64,000 nucleotides of DNA from Bifidobacterium ruminantium DSM 6489 (GTDB lineage: Bacteria; Actinomycetota; Actinomycetes; Actinomycetales; Bifidobacteriaceae), in the NCBI RefSeq assembly GCF_000770925.1, contig NZ_JDTK01000003.1, positions 62,001-126,000 of the forward strand. Reading direction: 5' to 3'. The stretch's first letter is position 1, and each line of letters opens with the position of its first letter. Positions 1 through 6,527 of the stretch are shown one piece after another. The position numbers and the translations under genes are program-made. The notes under the pieces are model-generated. The model saw nothing but the letters and a program-made list of their open reading frames with translations. It made no database searches and was not told the DNA's origin.

Positions 1-264
1 CCAGCCGACAAAGCGGATTAGGCCCGCAATGATGGCTATCGCCGCGACCGTCGCCACCAATGTAGTGGCGATCATGCCGATGCGTTGCTTGAGGCTCGCC
101 TTGTTCCATGTATTGCGCAGTTTTCTGCGCAGATTCTTTGGAACAAGGGATTTGCGGTTGCCCGTCTTGCGATTGCTTGTTTTGCGGTTGCGTGACCTGT
201 TTCCGCCGGTTTTTCCGCCGCTGTTTCCGCTCCGATTGGTTTTGCGTGTCATCTTGCGTGTCAT
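1..264 (-). CDS. Membrane protein of unknown function, N-terminal part only
   Basis: The gene is cut by the left edge of the window, so only 88 residues are visible. They form a long, very basic, Asn/Arg/Lys/Gly-rich cytoplasmic head (about residues 1-60) followed by one hydrophobic segment (about 65-84, rich in Ala, Ile and Val) that should span the membrane. I do not recognise the family. The start at 264 has no strong ribosome binding site; a TACAAT element lies just upstream on the minus strand, so leaderless translation is possible, and an in-frame ATG at 252 is an alternative. It is divergent from the MFS gene and shares a palindrome with it. Confidence 0.5.
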   Translation of the reverse strand, partial: MTRKMTRKTNRSGNSGGKTGGNRSRNRKTSNRKTGNRKSLVPKNLRRKLRNTWNKASLKQRIGMIATTLVATVAAIAIIAGLIRFVGW

Positions 265-315
265 CGGTACCGTATTGTATCGCGCGCGGTTTATCCTTTC
301 CTGAAGAAAGTAAAT

Positions 316-331
316 CGTCAATCGATTGACG
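316..331. promoter_or_regulatory. 16-bp perfect palindrome, operator candidate
   Basis: CGTCAATCGATTGACG is a perfect palindrome with a central CG, the form typical of LacI-family operators. It sits in the space between the divergent membrane-protein gene and the MFS exporter gene, close to both starts. Which regulator binds is unknown; no regulator gene is visible beside it. Confidence 0.45.
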
Positions 332-376
332 TAAGCGATGCTAAACAAATCGAAATATCGGGAAACGAATAGGGGA

Positions 377-1621
377 ATGCGAACGGAAGCGGAGAGCGGA
401 AAAGTGCGAATCGACAAGGAACGGTTCTTCAATCTGCCGGTGGTGATGCTCATCGCGTCAAGCTTCATGCTCGGCATGAGCGAATTCATCATGGTCGGCA
501 TCCTGCCCGATATCGCAGCCGATCTGAAGATATCGGAGGTGACGGTCGGCAATCTGGTGTCCCTGTTCGCCTTCGTGTATGCGCCCGTCACCCCGCTCGG
601 ATCCGCGCTGTCGGCACGGTTCCCGCGATTCGCCACGCATCTGACGCTGATCGGCATATTCCTCGCAGGCAACATCCTATGCGCGTTCGCGCCCAACTAC
701 GCGGTTCTGGTGGTGGCGCGCATCATGATCGCCTTGGTGTCCGGAACGTTGGTGGCTGTGGCCATGACGTACGCGCCCGATGTGACGACGGACAGATTCC
801 GTACGAAATTCATCGCATGGGTGTTCTCCGGCTTCTCCATCGCATCCGTGGTGGGCGTGCCGGTCGGCACATGGGTGGCCAACACGTTCGGTTGGCGTTG
901 GGCGTTCCATATGATCAATGTGCTCACCATCGTTCTCATCATCGGCATGGTCATGGTGCTGCCGCGCAACAGCCACATCGTGAAAATCGGCTTCCTGCCG
1001 CAGTTCCGCCTGTTCTTCGACCGTCGTATCCAGCTTGGTGTGCTCACCGTGGTGTTCGGCGCGGCCGCCAGCTATGTCTTCTACACGTATCTGACGCCGA
1101 TCATGCGCGACGAAGTTCATGTGCCGGAACAGTACCTGAGCGTCGGACTGGTGATTTTCGGCGCGGCATGCCTGTGGAGCAACCTGTACGGCGGCAAACT
1201 GGCCGACCGTGGCGGGGGAGTGGAGCCGCTGACGCACATCCGTCCCATCTACTGCGCGCACGCGGTGCTTATGGCGTCGCTCGTCGTGGCGCATTGGGTG
1301 CCGGTATACGGCGCGTTGCTGCTCGTGGTACTCGGTATGTTCATGTATCTGCAGAATTCCGCGTCACAGGTGCTGTATATGGATGTCGCCTCACAATCGC
1401 ACCCGGGATCGCTCAACTTGGCCGCGTCGCTCAATTCCATGTCGTTCAACATCGGCATCGCGCTTGGTTCCGCGGTCGGCGGTCTGGTCAACGGACATTT
1501 CGGACTGACATGGCTTGGCCCGGTTGGCGCGCTGTTCCTGCTATGCGCGATCGCCACTACCACCATGCTGCGTCCGTTCGTGGCGCAGGAACGCAAGTTC
1601 TATGCCACCCAACGCGCATGA
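377..1621 (+). CDS. MFS transporter, DHA1/AraJ-like efflux permease
   Basis: A twelve-segment major facilitator of about 414 residues. The first segment (SFMLGMSEFIMVGILPD) and the following loop are typical of the DHA1 drug/sugar-efflux branch that includes AraJ and PbuE; the FGWRWAFH stretch near the end of the N-terminal half is also characteristic. It should export a small molecule by proton antiport; the substrate cannot be read from sequence. The start is uncertain: ATG 338 has no ribosome binding site, ATG 377 follows AGGGGA very closely, and GTG 404 follows GGAG at 9 bases. The membrane part starts after all three. It stands alone and is preceded by the palindrome at 316-331. Confidence 0.8.
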   Translation: MRTEAESGKVRIDKERFFNLPVVMLIASSFMLGMSEFIMVGILPDIAADLKISEVTVGNLVSLFAFVYAPVTPLGSALSARFPRFATHLTLIGIFLAGNILCAFAPNYAVLVVARIMIALVSGTLVAVAMTYAPDVTTDRFRTKFIAWVFSGFSIASVVGVPVGTWVANTFGWRWAFHMINVLTIVLIIGMVMVLPRNSHIVKIGFLPQFRLFFDRRIQLGVLTVVFGAAASYVFYTYLTPIMRDEVHVPEQYLSVGLVIFGAACLWSNLYGGKLADRGGGVEPLTHIRPIYCAHAVLMASLVVAHWVPVYGALLLVVLGMFMYLQNSASQVLYMDVASQSHPGSLNLAASLNSMSFNIGIALGSAVGGLVNGHFGLTWLGPVGALFLLCAIATTTMLRPFVAQERKFYATQRA

Positions 1622-1696
1622 ACGTTTCCGTTCCGCACGATTCCAAATCATGCAGGGCTTACGGTCGTCTGCTGATGCATGACGGGAACGCGGCGG

Positions 1697-2437
1697 TCAG
1701 CCGAGCGGCTTCCACTGATCGGTGTCATTGACGTCCCCGAACGACGCGCCGTTCGCCACCCAACAGCTTTGCATTTCCGCGTTTGAGAAATCCACTGTGG
1801 TGGGCTGGTTTTTGGCGTGCGCGTCCAGATCCTTCTTGTACGCTTCCTTGTCGTAGTTTTTCGGCACGATACCGGCCTTATGCAGGCAATCGACCATGGC
1901 CTGGTCGCCATCGGAAAGCATGCCGGGATTGCCGATCTGCATCTGGTATACACCGGTCACCGCAATGACTTCAGTGTTATAGCATTTGTTCTCATCCGCG
2001 TTGAACTTCTTGCGCTGTTGGTCGCTCATGCCGGTGGTATCCCGCATGGCGATCATGTACAGGCCATTGGAGAACTGCCTGAGCACCGGTGTCGTATACC
2101 CATAGCTGGTCACGCACTGCTTGTAATTCGACCAGGCAAGCTCGTAATCCGGTTTCGATACGCTTCCCGACTTTCTGGAACGCTTCAGAATCGTTTTCTG
2201 TGCGTCACTCATGGGATATTTGGTATCGGGTTTGGCGTCCAAATCAAGAAGGAAATCGATGTAATCCGGTATCGAATTCGCGATTTTGGCTTTGGATGTG
2301 TCGCTGCCGGCACTTCCGGTCGGCTGTTTCGTATCCTGCTGGTCGACAGCCACCCCACAGCCCGCGCAGCCGATAAGAGTTATGCCTACCAAGCATGTGG
2401 TGATGTTTCTCAACACATGGACTATTCCATTCCGCAT
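1697..2437 (-). CDS. Secreted lipoprotein, paralogue of the one at 5125-5841
   Basis: A 246-residue protein with a type II signal peptide: basic start, hydrophobic core and a lipobox ending LIGC (Cys24; a second Cys follows at 27). After a polar Ser/Thr-rich linker comes a domain with four cysteines in the contexts YKQC, NKCYN, VDCLHKAG and SCWVANG. The same order and contexts occur in the lipoprotein at 5125-5841, so the two are paralogues. The gene starts 14 bases after the stop of the bacteriocin-like gene and reads the same way, so both probably lie on one transcript. A role in immunity or in sensing the peptide is a guess from position only. I do not know a named family. Confidence 0.7.
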   Translation of the reverse strand: MRNGIVHVLRNITTCLVGITLIGCAGCGVAVDQQDTKQPTGSAGSDTSKAKIANSIPDYIDFLLDLDAKPDTKYPMSDAQKTILKRSRKSGSVSKPDYELAWSNYKQCVTSYGYTTPVLRQFSNGLYMIAMRDTTGMSDQQRKKFNADENKCYNTEVIAVTGVYQMQIGNPGMLSDGDQAMVDCLHKAGIVPKNYDKEAYKKDLDAHAKNQPTTVDFSNAEMQSCWVANGASFGDVNDTDQWKPLG

Positions 2438-2451
2438 GGCGATCGAGCTTC

Positions 2452-2799
2452 CTAATACTGATAATATTCAACATAGTCATTTTGAGTCAATGAAGAGCCT
2501 CCGCTAACTGAGGCGGAGCAATGTTGCTTAGCGAGCGCTCTGCTTGTCTGCGAATGTTGAGTCCTATCTTGCTGTGCGTAGCAATATTGGTTATGGTAAT
2601 CGGTTTGAGTCCTTACATGTGAACTTGTCGGTTGCACACTCCATTCAACATGATAAGGGCCTTCGCTATATGAGCCACTGGTGACAGGGTACCGACATAC
2701 AGCACTCGCCACGGCAGTGGCGCCGAAGCATATTCCGACAGCTGCTATTGATGCGGCAATTGTTTTCGCTAATTTATTGTGTTTCATCCAGGACATCAT
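2452..2799 (-). CDS. Small secreted protein, lactococcin-972-like bacteriocin candidate
   Basis: A 115-residue precursor. Residues 1-33 are a Sec signal peptide ending AVASA, leaving a mature part of about 82 residues with three cysteines, a VEWS motif, an SSH motif, an Ala/Ser-rich stretch and a C-terminus rich in Tyr (ending VEYYQY). The signal peptide, small size, WS and SSH motifs and terminal YY recall the lactococcin 972 family, whose members block septum formation; the match is distant and judged by eye. Start ATG 2799 was chosen because GAAAGGTGG precedes it; the longer reading frame to 2847 runs through a hairpin. Nearby ABC and two-component genes fit a bacteriocin locus. It could instead be an unrelated secreted effector. 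Confidence 0.5.
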   Translation of the reverse strand: MMSWMKHNKLAKTIAASIAAVGICFGATAVASAVCRYPVTSGSYSEGPYHVEWSVQPTSSHVRTQTDYHNQYCYAQQDRTQHSQTSRALAKQHCSASVSGGSSLTQNDYVEYYQY

Positions 2800-2821
2800 C
2801 GTCCACCTTTCATCATCATAT

Positions 2822-2838
2822 CGGGCCGCCGTGGCCCG
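2822..2838 (-). promoter_or_regulatory. GC-rich hairpin in the leader of the secreted-protein gene
   Basis: Minus strand CGGGCC-ACGGC-GGCCCG is a 6-bp stem just before the ribosome binding site of the gene starting at 2799. No T-tract follows, so it is more likely a leader structure affecting translation or mRNA stability than a terminator. Confidence 0.35.
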
Positions 2839-2885
2839 GTGATTCATATGATATGAGTTGTTTTACGGGGTTATTGCGAACGATG

Positions 2886-2900
2886 TACTCAATATGAGTA
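2886..2900. promoter_or_regulatory. Inverted repeat TACTCA-ATA-TGAGTA, response-regulator site candidate
   Basis: A perfect 6-3-6 inverted repeat in the divergent promoter region between the secreted-protein gene (start 2799, minus) and the response regulator gene (start 2971, plus). The same architecture recurs at 5020-5034 before the ABC operon. A direct half-site copy, ATATGAGT, lies at 2851-2858. Possible -10 elements are TATTGT at 2922-2927 (plus) and TATCAT at 2853-2848 (minus). The linked LuxR-family regulator is the natural candidate to bind. Confidence 0.5.
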
Positions 2901-2970
2901 AGGGGCGGTGATGAAATGATGTATTGTATTGCGGTAGGGGGGTGTTTCTCAGGGGAAGGAGCGTTGTACC

Positions 2971-3627
2971 ATGACGGGGAAAACGGTTGGTGGTCCGAAG
3001 ATATTGCTTGTTGACGATGACAAAATCGTCATCGAGACGCTGACTGACCTATTCAAGCGGATTCTTCCGGCGGTGGGTATCGTCGATTCGGCTACCAGCG
3101 GCGTTGAGGCTTTGGAATTGTTTGCATCAAATGCCGACCAATATGCTCTTGTGCTGCTTGATATGTCGTTGGAAGGTATGCAAGGCCCGGAAGTCTGCCG
3201 TCGCATGCGGTTGATGGACTGTTCCACGCCGATTCTCGGCATGACCAGCTTCAGTCTGAACCGGTATCGCGTGCCGCTGGCGGCGGCTGGCGCGCAGGGG
3301 CTTGTCGGTAAAGGTGACGAGACGCAGCTCGAACAAGCCGTCTCCCGTGTCCTTTCAGGATGTTTCCTGCCCGGTTTTGAAACTTCGATGGCGGCTTATG
3401 CGAAGCTGAAATGCGATACTCAAGCGGAGTCCACGCTCACCAACACGCAAGAAACCATCATGAACCTGTGCGCGAATGAATATCTGACGGATGGCGAGAT
3501 AGCCGAACGACTCGGCATATCCATCGCCACCGTGCGCAAGCACATGCAGAACATCGTCAAACGACTGAACTGCCGTACGCAACGGCAAGCCATCATCACA
3601 TGGTTGAAACATGGGAACGAGCGCTGA
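2971..3627 (+). CDS. NarL/LuxR-family response regulator
   Basis: A 218-residue two-component regulator. The receiver domain (about residues 8-125) keeps the acidic cluster D15-D17, the phospho-acceptor D64 in LLDMS, T92 in GMTS and K114 in VGKG, so it should be phosphorylatable. The C-terminal LuxR helix-turn-helix spans about 152-212 with the LTDGEIAERLGIS and TVRKHMQNI signature segments. GGAAGGAG stands 8 bases before the ATG. It directly precedes the broken kinase gene and is divergent from the secreted-protein gene, so it probably controls this locus through the shared inverted repeats. If the kinase is dead, the regulator may be constitutive, use another kinase, or respond to acetyl phosphate. 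Confidence 0.9.
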   Translation: MTGKTVGGPKILLVDDDKIVIETLTDLFKRILPAVGIVDSATSGVEALELFASNADQYALVLLDMSLEGMQGPEVCRRMRLMDCSTPILGMTSFSLNRYRVPLAAAGAQGLVGKGDETQLEQAVSRVLSGCFLPGFETSMAAYAKLKCDTQAESTLTNTQETIMNLCANEYLTDGEIAERLGISIATVRKHMQNIVKRLNCRTQRQAIITWLKHGNER

Positions 3628-3628
3628 C

Positions 3629-3853
3629 ATGACCGGAAAGAACAAAGAGCTCCGGTGGCCGGATATGCCGCGAATCAAACATCCGTTCCGTCTTGCGGCC
3701 ATCATGACGTGCGAACTTCTGATGGTTTATGAGGCGGTGTGCCACCCCGGTTCGCCAATGGCATTGATGTTTACCGTCATGCAGATTATGCTGACCGGTC
3801 TCGCCTATTTCTGGTCCCGTGCGCACGTCCGTATGCCTATCATAAGGATGTGA
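3629..3853 (+). pseudogene. N-terminal membrane fragment of a sensor histidine kinase
   Basis: A 74-residue product with two hydrophobic stretches (about residues 22-40 and 47-65). It begins one base after the regulator stop and ends at a TGA that overlaps a GTG opening the next frame, which encodes a kinase ATPase domain. The order (regulator, membrane part, ATPase part) is that of a NarL-type kinase gene that lost its middle, including the dimerisation/His-phosphotransfer region, and shifted frame. It could still be translated as a small membrane protein. Confidence 0.6.
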
Positions 3854-4116
3854 TCGGCCGGTTGATTGACGAGGTATACGCGAACGTTTCGCGTCATGCG
3901 CCTTCCGGAGGCAAGTATGAGGTGTCGGTTCTGGTGAAGACGCATTCCTTGGAAATCACCGAAGTGAATGATATGGGTGCCCGGCATTCCGGCGGTCTGC
4001 CCGGCGGCCATGGTCTCAGACAGTTCGCGGCTGAAATCGAGCATATCGGAGGAAGTCTTTCCACCGATTGCGAGAACGGCATATGGATGTTCCACGCGCG
4101 CATTCCGTTTGACTGA
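3850..4116 (+). pseudogene. C-terminal ATPase fragment of a NarL-family histidine kinase
   Basis: From the GTG overlapping the previous stop (GTGA), 88 residues match the HATPase domain of NarL-type kinases: an N-box-like NVSRHA, a weakened G1 box (NDMGARH instead of D-x-G-x-G), a G2-like GGHGLRQF, then GGSLS and a terminal beta strand ending RIPF. The His-containing dimerisation domain that should precede the N-box is absent, so autophosphorylation of this product is impossible. I treat it as kinase decay; a stand-alone ATPase-domain protein is the less likely alternative. Confidence 0.6.
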
Positions 4117-4188
4117 TGGCTTTCCGGCGCGGAGTGGGAGTGCAGAATGTCGGATGGAACACCATCCGACAACGCTATCGGCAACGAT

Positions 4189-4896
4189 TCAGATACTGTC
4201 CTTCAGCATATGAATGACGTCATGGTTGATGTCGTTGATTTTGGGATCGGCGATCATGTCGTCAACCGTCATCCATCTGCAACGTTTGGAACCAACTTGG
4301 AATTCTCCGTCAGTCCTCCACGATTCAGGCAGATGTGTCACAGAAGCCAGATACAGCCTGTAATCGTATGTGCGTTCCTCTTGATGCTCCGTGGACCATT
4401 TCGTGTTGGTGGAAGTACCGACGAATTTTACGTCGAACGCATCGGAGGGAATCTTGAATTCCGATGTCATATATCCGATGAGCTTGGTTTTGTCTTCTTC
4501 ATATGAGCCGGATGAGCTATGGTTCGGCAGGAACCAACACTCCCATTGCTGGTCATAATAAGTGAGATAACGGTTTGCCTGCTCGTCGGCACCGTCCCTG
4601 ACCGCGATGAGCGAACTGGCTCTTCTGTTCATTGCAATGATTTCCTTATATAGTTTCGATGCGCTGAGTCTTTTGGAAAGAATCGCAGCCACACCCATGA
4701 CGACGATTACCGATCCGCATGCCGTGAACGCCACCTTCAAGGGCATAGTCAGACCGTCGGTCGTCCATGCCGTGAGAATATAAAAGATCCCGGCGATGAG
4801 ATTGGCGATTCCGTCACCAACGGAGCCAACGCCAATGAGACTTTTATGCTCATTGAGTTTGGCTTTCAGGTCGCGCTCGTCAATACTCAACATCAT
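4189..4896 (-). CDS. Two-TM protein with SMODS-associated NUDIX-like domain
   Basis: A 235-residue protein. After a short charged segment come two membrane helices (about residues 28-50 and 57-78), then a soluble domain. Its elements WFLPNHSS, KWSTEHQEERTYDYRLY and RWMTVDDM...IND recall the SMODS-associated NUDIX domain, a catalytically degenerate NUDIX relative found fused to two membrane helices and sometimes linked to nucleotide-signalling defence operons. No classical NUDIX box is present. Start ATG 4896 was chosen because a TAGAAT element lies 8 bases upstream, suggesting a leaderless message; the longer frame to 5262 runs through the divergent promoter and lipoprotein gene. No cyclase gene is nearby. 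It may give immunity or signalling in this locus, which is inference from position. Confidence 0.6.
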   Translation of the reverse strand: MMLSIDERDLKAKLNEHKSLIGVGSVGDGIANLIAGIFYILTAWTTDGLTMPLKVAFTACGSVIVVMGVAAILSKRLSASKLYKEIIAMNRRASSLIAVRDGADEQANRYLTYYDQQWECWFLPNHSSSGSYEEDKTKLIGYMTSEFKIPSDAFDVKFVGTSTNTKWSTEHQEERTYDYRLYLASVTHLPESWRTDGEFQVGSKRCRWMTVDDMIADPKINDINHDVIHMLKDSI

Positions 4897-5017
4897 ACGG
4901 GTCAATTCTACACATATGCCGCTTACATGATGTCGCGGATCGAATCGCACGACATGGCGCATGATGATGGATGCCGTCAATTGATTCAATGGATGATGCT
5001 GGGGAACACCTGGTTTA

Positions 5018-5036
5018 CATACCCATATTGGGTATG
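5018..5036. promoter_or_regulatory. Inverted repeat CATACCCA-TAT-TGGGTATG, response-regulator site candidate
   Basis: Perfect 8-bp arms around a 3-base spacer. The core TACCCA-N3-TGGGTA has the same form as TACTCA-N3-TGAGTA at 2886-2900. It lies between the divergent SMODS-NUDIX-like gene and the lipoprotein-ABC operon. Its centre is about 38 bases before the TAGAAT -10 candidate, and there is no good -35, as expected of an activator-dependent promoter. Confidence 0.55.
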
Positions 5037-5062
5037 CCGCGCATGGAGGCAAGTCTTGGGGG

Positions 5063-5070
5063 TATAGAAT
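5063..5070 (+). promoter_or_regulatory. -10 element TATAGAAT of the lipoprotein-ABC operon
   Basis: TAGAAT at 5065-5070 resembles the -10 consensus and stands about 55 bases before the lipoprotein start. The -35 position (CATGGA) is poor, and the inverted repeat at 5018-5036 lies just upstream, suggesting activation by a bound regulator. Confidence 0.35.
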
Positions 5071-5124
5071 AGGGGTAAAGCGGGCCATGGCGGCCTGACG
5101 GCTGCGTCGTTTGTGAGGGGGCTG

Positions 5125-5841
5125 ATGACGATGTCGAGGAAAACGGGCATGCGTGGCAAAGCTGTTGCCGTCATATGCTGTCTCGCTTTGCTTGTCGGCT
5201 GCACGGGCTGCGGGGCACTGAAAGAAGGCTCGCGACGGGAGCGTCAATCCCAGCAGGGTCAATCATCGCAACAGGGTGAACGAATCGCGTCGTCGCTGAA
5301 GGACTATGCGCGATCGTTGTTGGATTCCGACGGCGGCAAAATATCCGATCAGCAGAAGTCCGCGCTGGAGAAGGCCGCTTCAGGCGGAAAAGTCAGCCAA
5401 GCCGACTACGAACGCGCATGGGCGGATTACAAGCAGTGCATCATAGACAAAGGCTATGCCGAGCCGACGTTCGACAAGTACGACAACGGCATTTACGCTC
5501 TGCCCTCGTACAACACCGATGACGCCAGCAAAGAGGCGATCCGCAAACTCAATGACGATCTGACATCCTGCAGTATGCTGCATGTCACGGATATCAACAC
5601 CGTGTACAGGCTCCAGTTGGACAATCCGAAGCTGCTGCTCGACGACAAGGAGGTTGCGGCCGACTGCCTGCGCAAGGAAGGCATAAAGCCCAAAGACTAC
5701 ACCGCCGATAAGCTGGAGAAGGATTTGGAATCCGGAGAAAGCGCAGGACTGCGCGATAACAGGAAGGCGCTGACCTGCTTGGTGACGGCCGGAGTGAACG
5801 TGACCGCCTCGGATGAGACGGTCTGGTATCCGCTGAAGTAG
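5125..5841 (+). CDS. Secreted lipoprotein, first gene of the ABC operon
   Basis: About 238 residues: basic start, hydrophobic core and lipobox ending LVGC (Cys26). A Gln/Ser-rich linker leads to a domain with four cysteines in the contexts YKQC, LTSC, ADCLRKEG and LTCLVTAG, the same pattern as the lipoprotein at 1697-2437; spacing and surrounding residues show common descent. It is followed within 25 bases by the ABC ATPase, so it is probably part of that operon, as a membrane-anchored receptor or accessory of the transporter. AGGGGG precedes ATG 5125 and ATG 5131; GTG 5113 is less likely because it overlaps that site. No named family is recognised. Confidence 0.75.
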   Translation: MTMSRKTGMRGKAVAVICCLALLVGCTGCGALKEGSRRERQSQQGQSSQQGERIASSLKDYARSLLDSDGGKISDQQKSALEKAASGGKVSQADYERAWADYKQCIIDKGYAEPTFDKYDNGIYALPSYNTDDASKEAIRKLNDDLTSCSMLHVTDINTVYRLQLDNPKLLLDDKEVAADCLRKEGIKPKDYTADKLEKDLESGESAGLRDNRKALTCLVTAGVNVTASDETVWYPLK

Positions 5842-5863
5842 TCTGATGCGCGAAGGGGCTCAT

Positions 5864-6505
5864 ATGCGAGTGGTCGTGGAAGGGCTGGCCCACCGGTTCC
5901 CGGGGACAGACCTGCTGTTCGAGCATCTTGATTTCGTGGCGGAACCTGGCTCCACCATCGCGGTATGCGGACCATCCGGTTGTGGTAAATCGACATTGCT
6001 GTCGATTCTCGCCGGTTGGGAGAAACCATATGCCGGAACCGTAACCCGTGAAGGCGTGAACCGTGTGGGATGGGTGTTTCAAAACCCGTACGGTGTGGCG
6101 GAACGCACCGCGCTCGACCACGTGGTGTTCCCGCTGCTTGCCAAAGGCATGCGGCGCAAGGAAGCGGAGCTCAAAGCCTTGGAAGCCATGGGGCTGTTCG
6201 ACCTCGAATACGCGGCCGACCGCCGGTTCTCCGACCTCTCCGGCGGCGAGGCGCAACGTCTCATGCTGGCACGCGCCGTCTGCTCCAAACCCGACATGCT
6301 GCTCGTGGACGAGCCGACCGCTCAATTGGATACGCGCACCGCGCATTCCGTCAGCCATGTGCTGAACAACCTTTCCGGCCAAGGCATGATCGTGCTCGTG
6401 GCCACACACGATCCCGACACCCGCGACGCCTGCGACCGTGTGCTCGACCTCGCCGACTACGCGCCAGGCGGCAGCAAATCGCAGGAATCGGAATTGGAAG
6501 AATAG
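5864..6505 (+). CDS. ABC transporter ATP-binding protein (MacB/LolD type)
   Basis: A 213-residue single nucleotide-binding domain with Walker A GPSGCGKST, Q-loop FQNP, signature LSGGEAQR, Walker B MLLVDEPT and H-loop THD, all intact. The size and the downstream partners (adaptor plus permease with a large outer loop) place it with the MacB/LolD/YtrE-like systems that act on peptides, antimicrobials or lipoproteins at the outer membrane face rather than import nutrients. Start ATG 5864 was chosen for the GAAGGGG 7 bases upstream; ATG 5846 has none. In this locus it may export or give resistance to the bacteriocin-like protein. Confidence 0.9.
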   Translation: MRVVVEGLAHRFPGTDLLFEHLDFVAEPGSTIAVCGPSGCGKSTLLSILAGWEKPYAGTVTREGVNRVGWVFQNPYGVAERTALDHVVFPLLAKGMRRKEAELKALEAMGLFDLEYAADRRFSDLSGGEAQRLMLARAVCSKPDMLLVDEPTAQLDTRTAHSVSHVLNNLSGQGMIVLVATHDPDTRDACDRVLDLADYAPGGSKSQESELEE

Positions 6506-6527
6506 ACGAATAGAAAGGCATCGACTC

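Noticed and set aside
2474..2488. Third regulator site TAGTCA-TTT-TGAGTC
   Set aside because: It has a mismatch in each arm and lies inside the coding end of the secreted-protein gene; probably chance.
4897..5262. N-terminal extension of the NUDIX-like protein
   Set aside because: It would overlap the divergent promoter, the inverted repeat and the start of the lipoprotein gene; a -10 box just upstream of ATG 4896 supports the short form.
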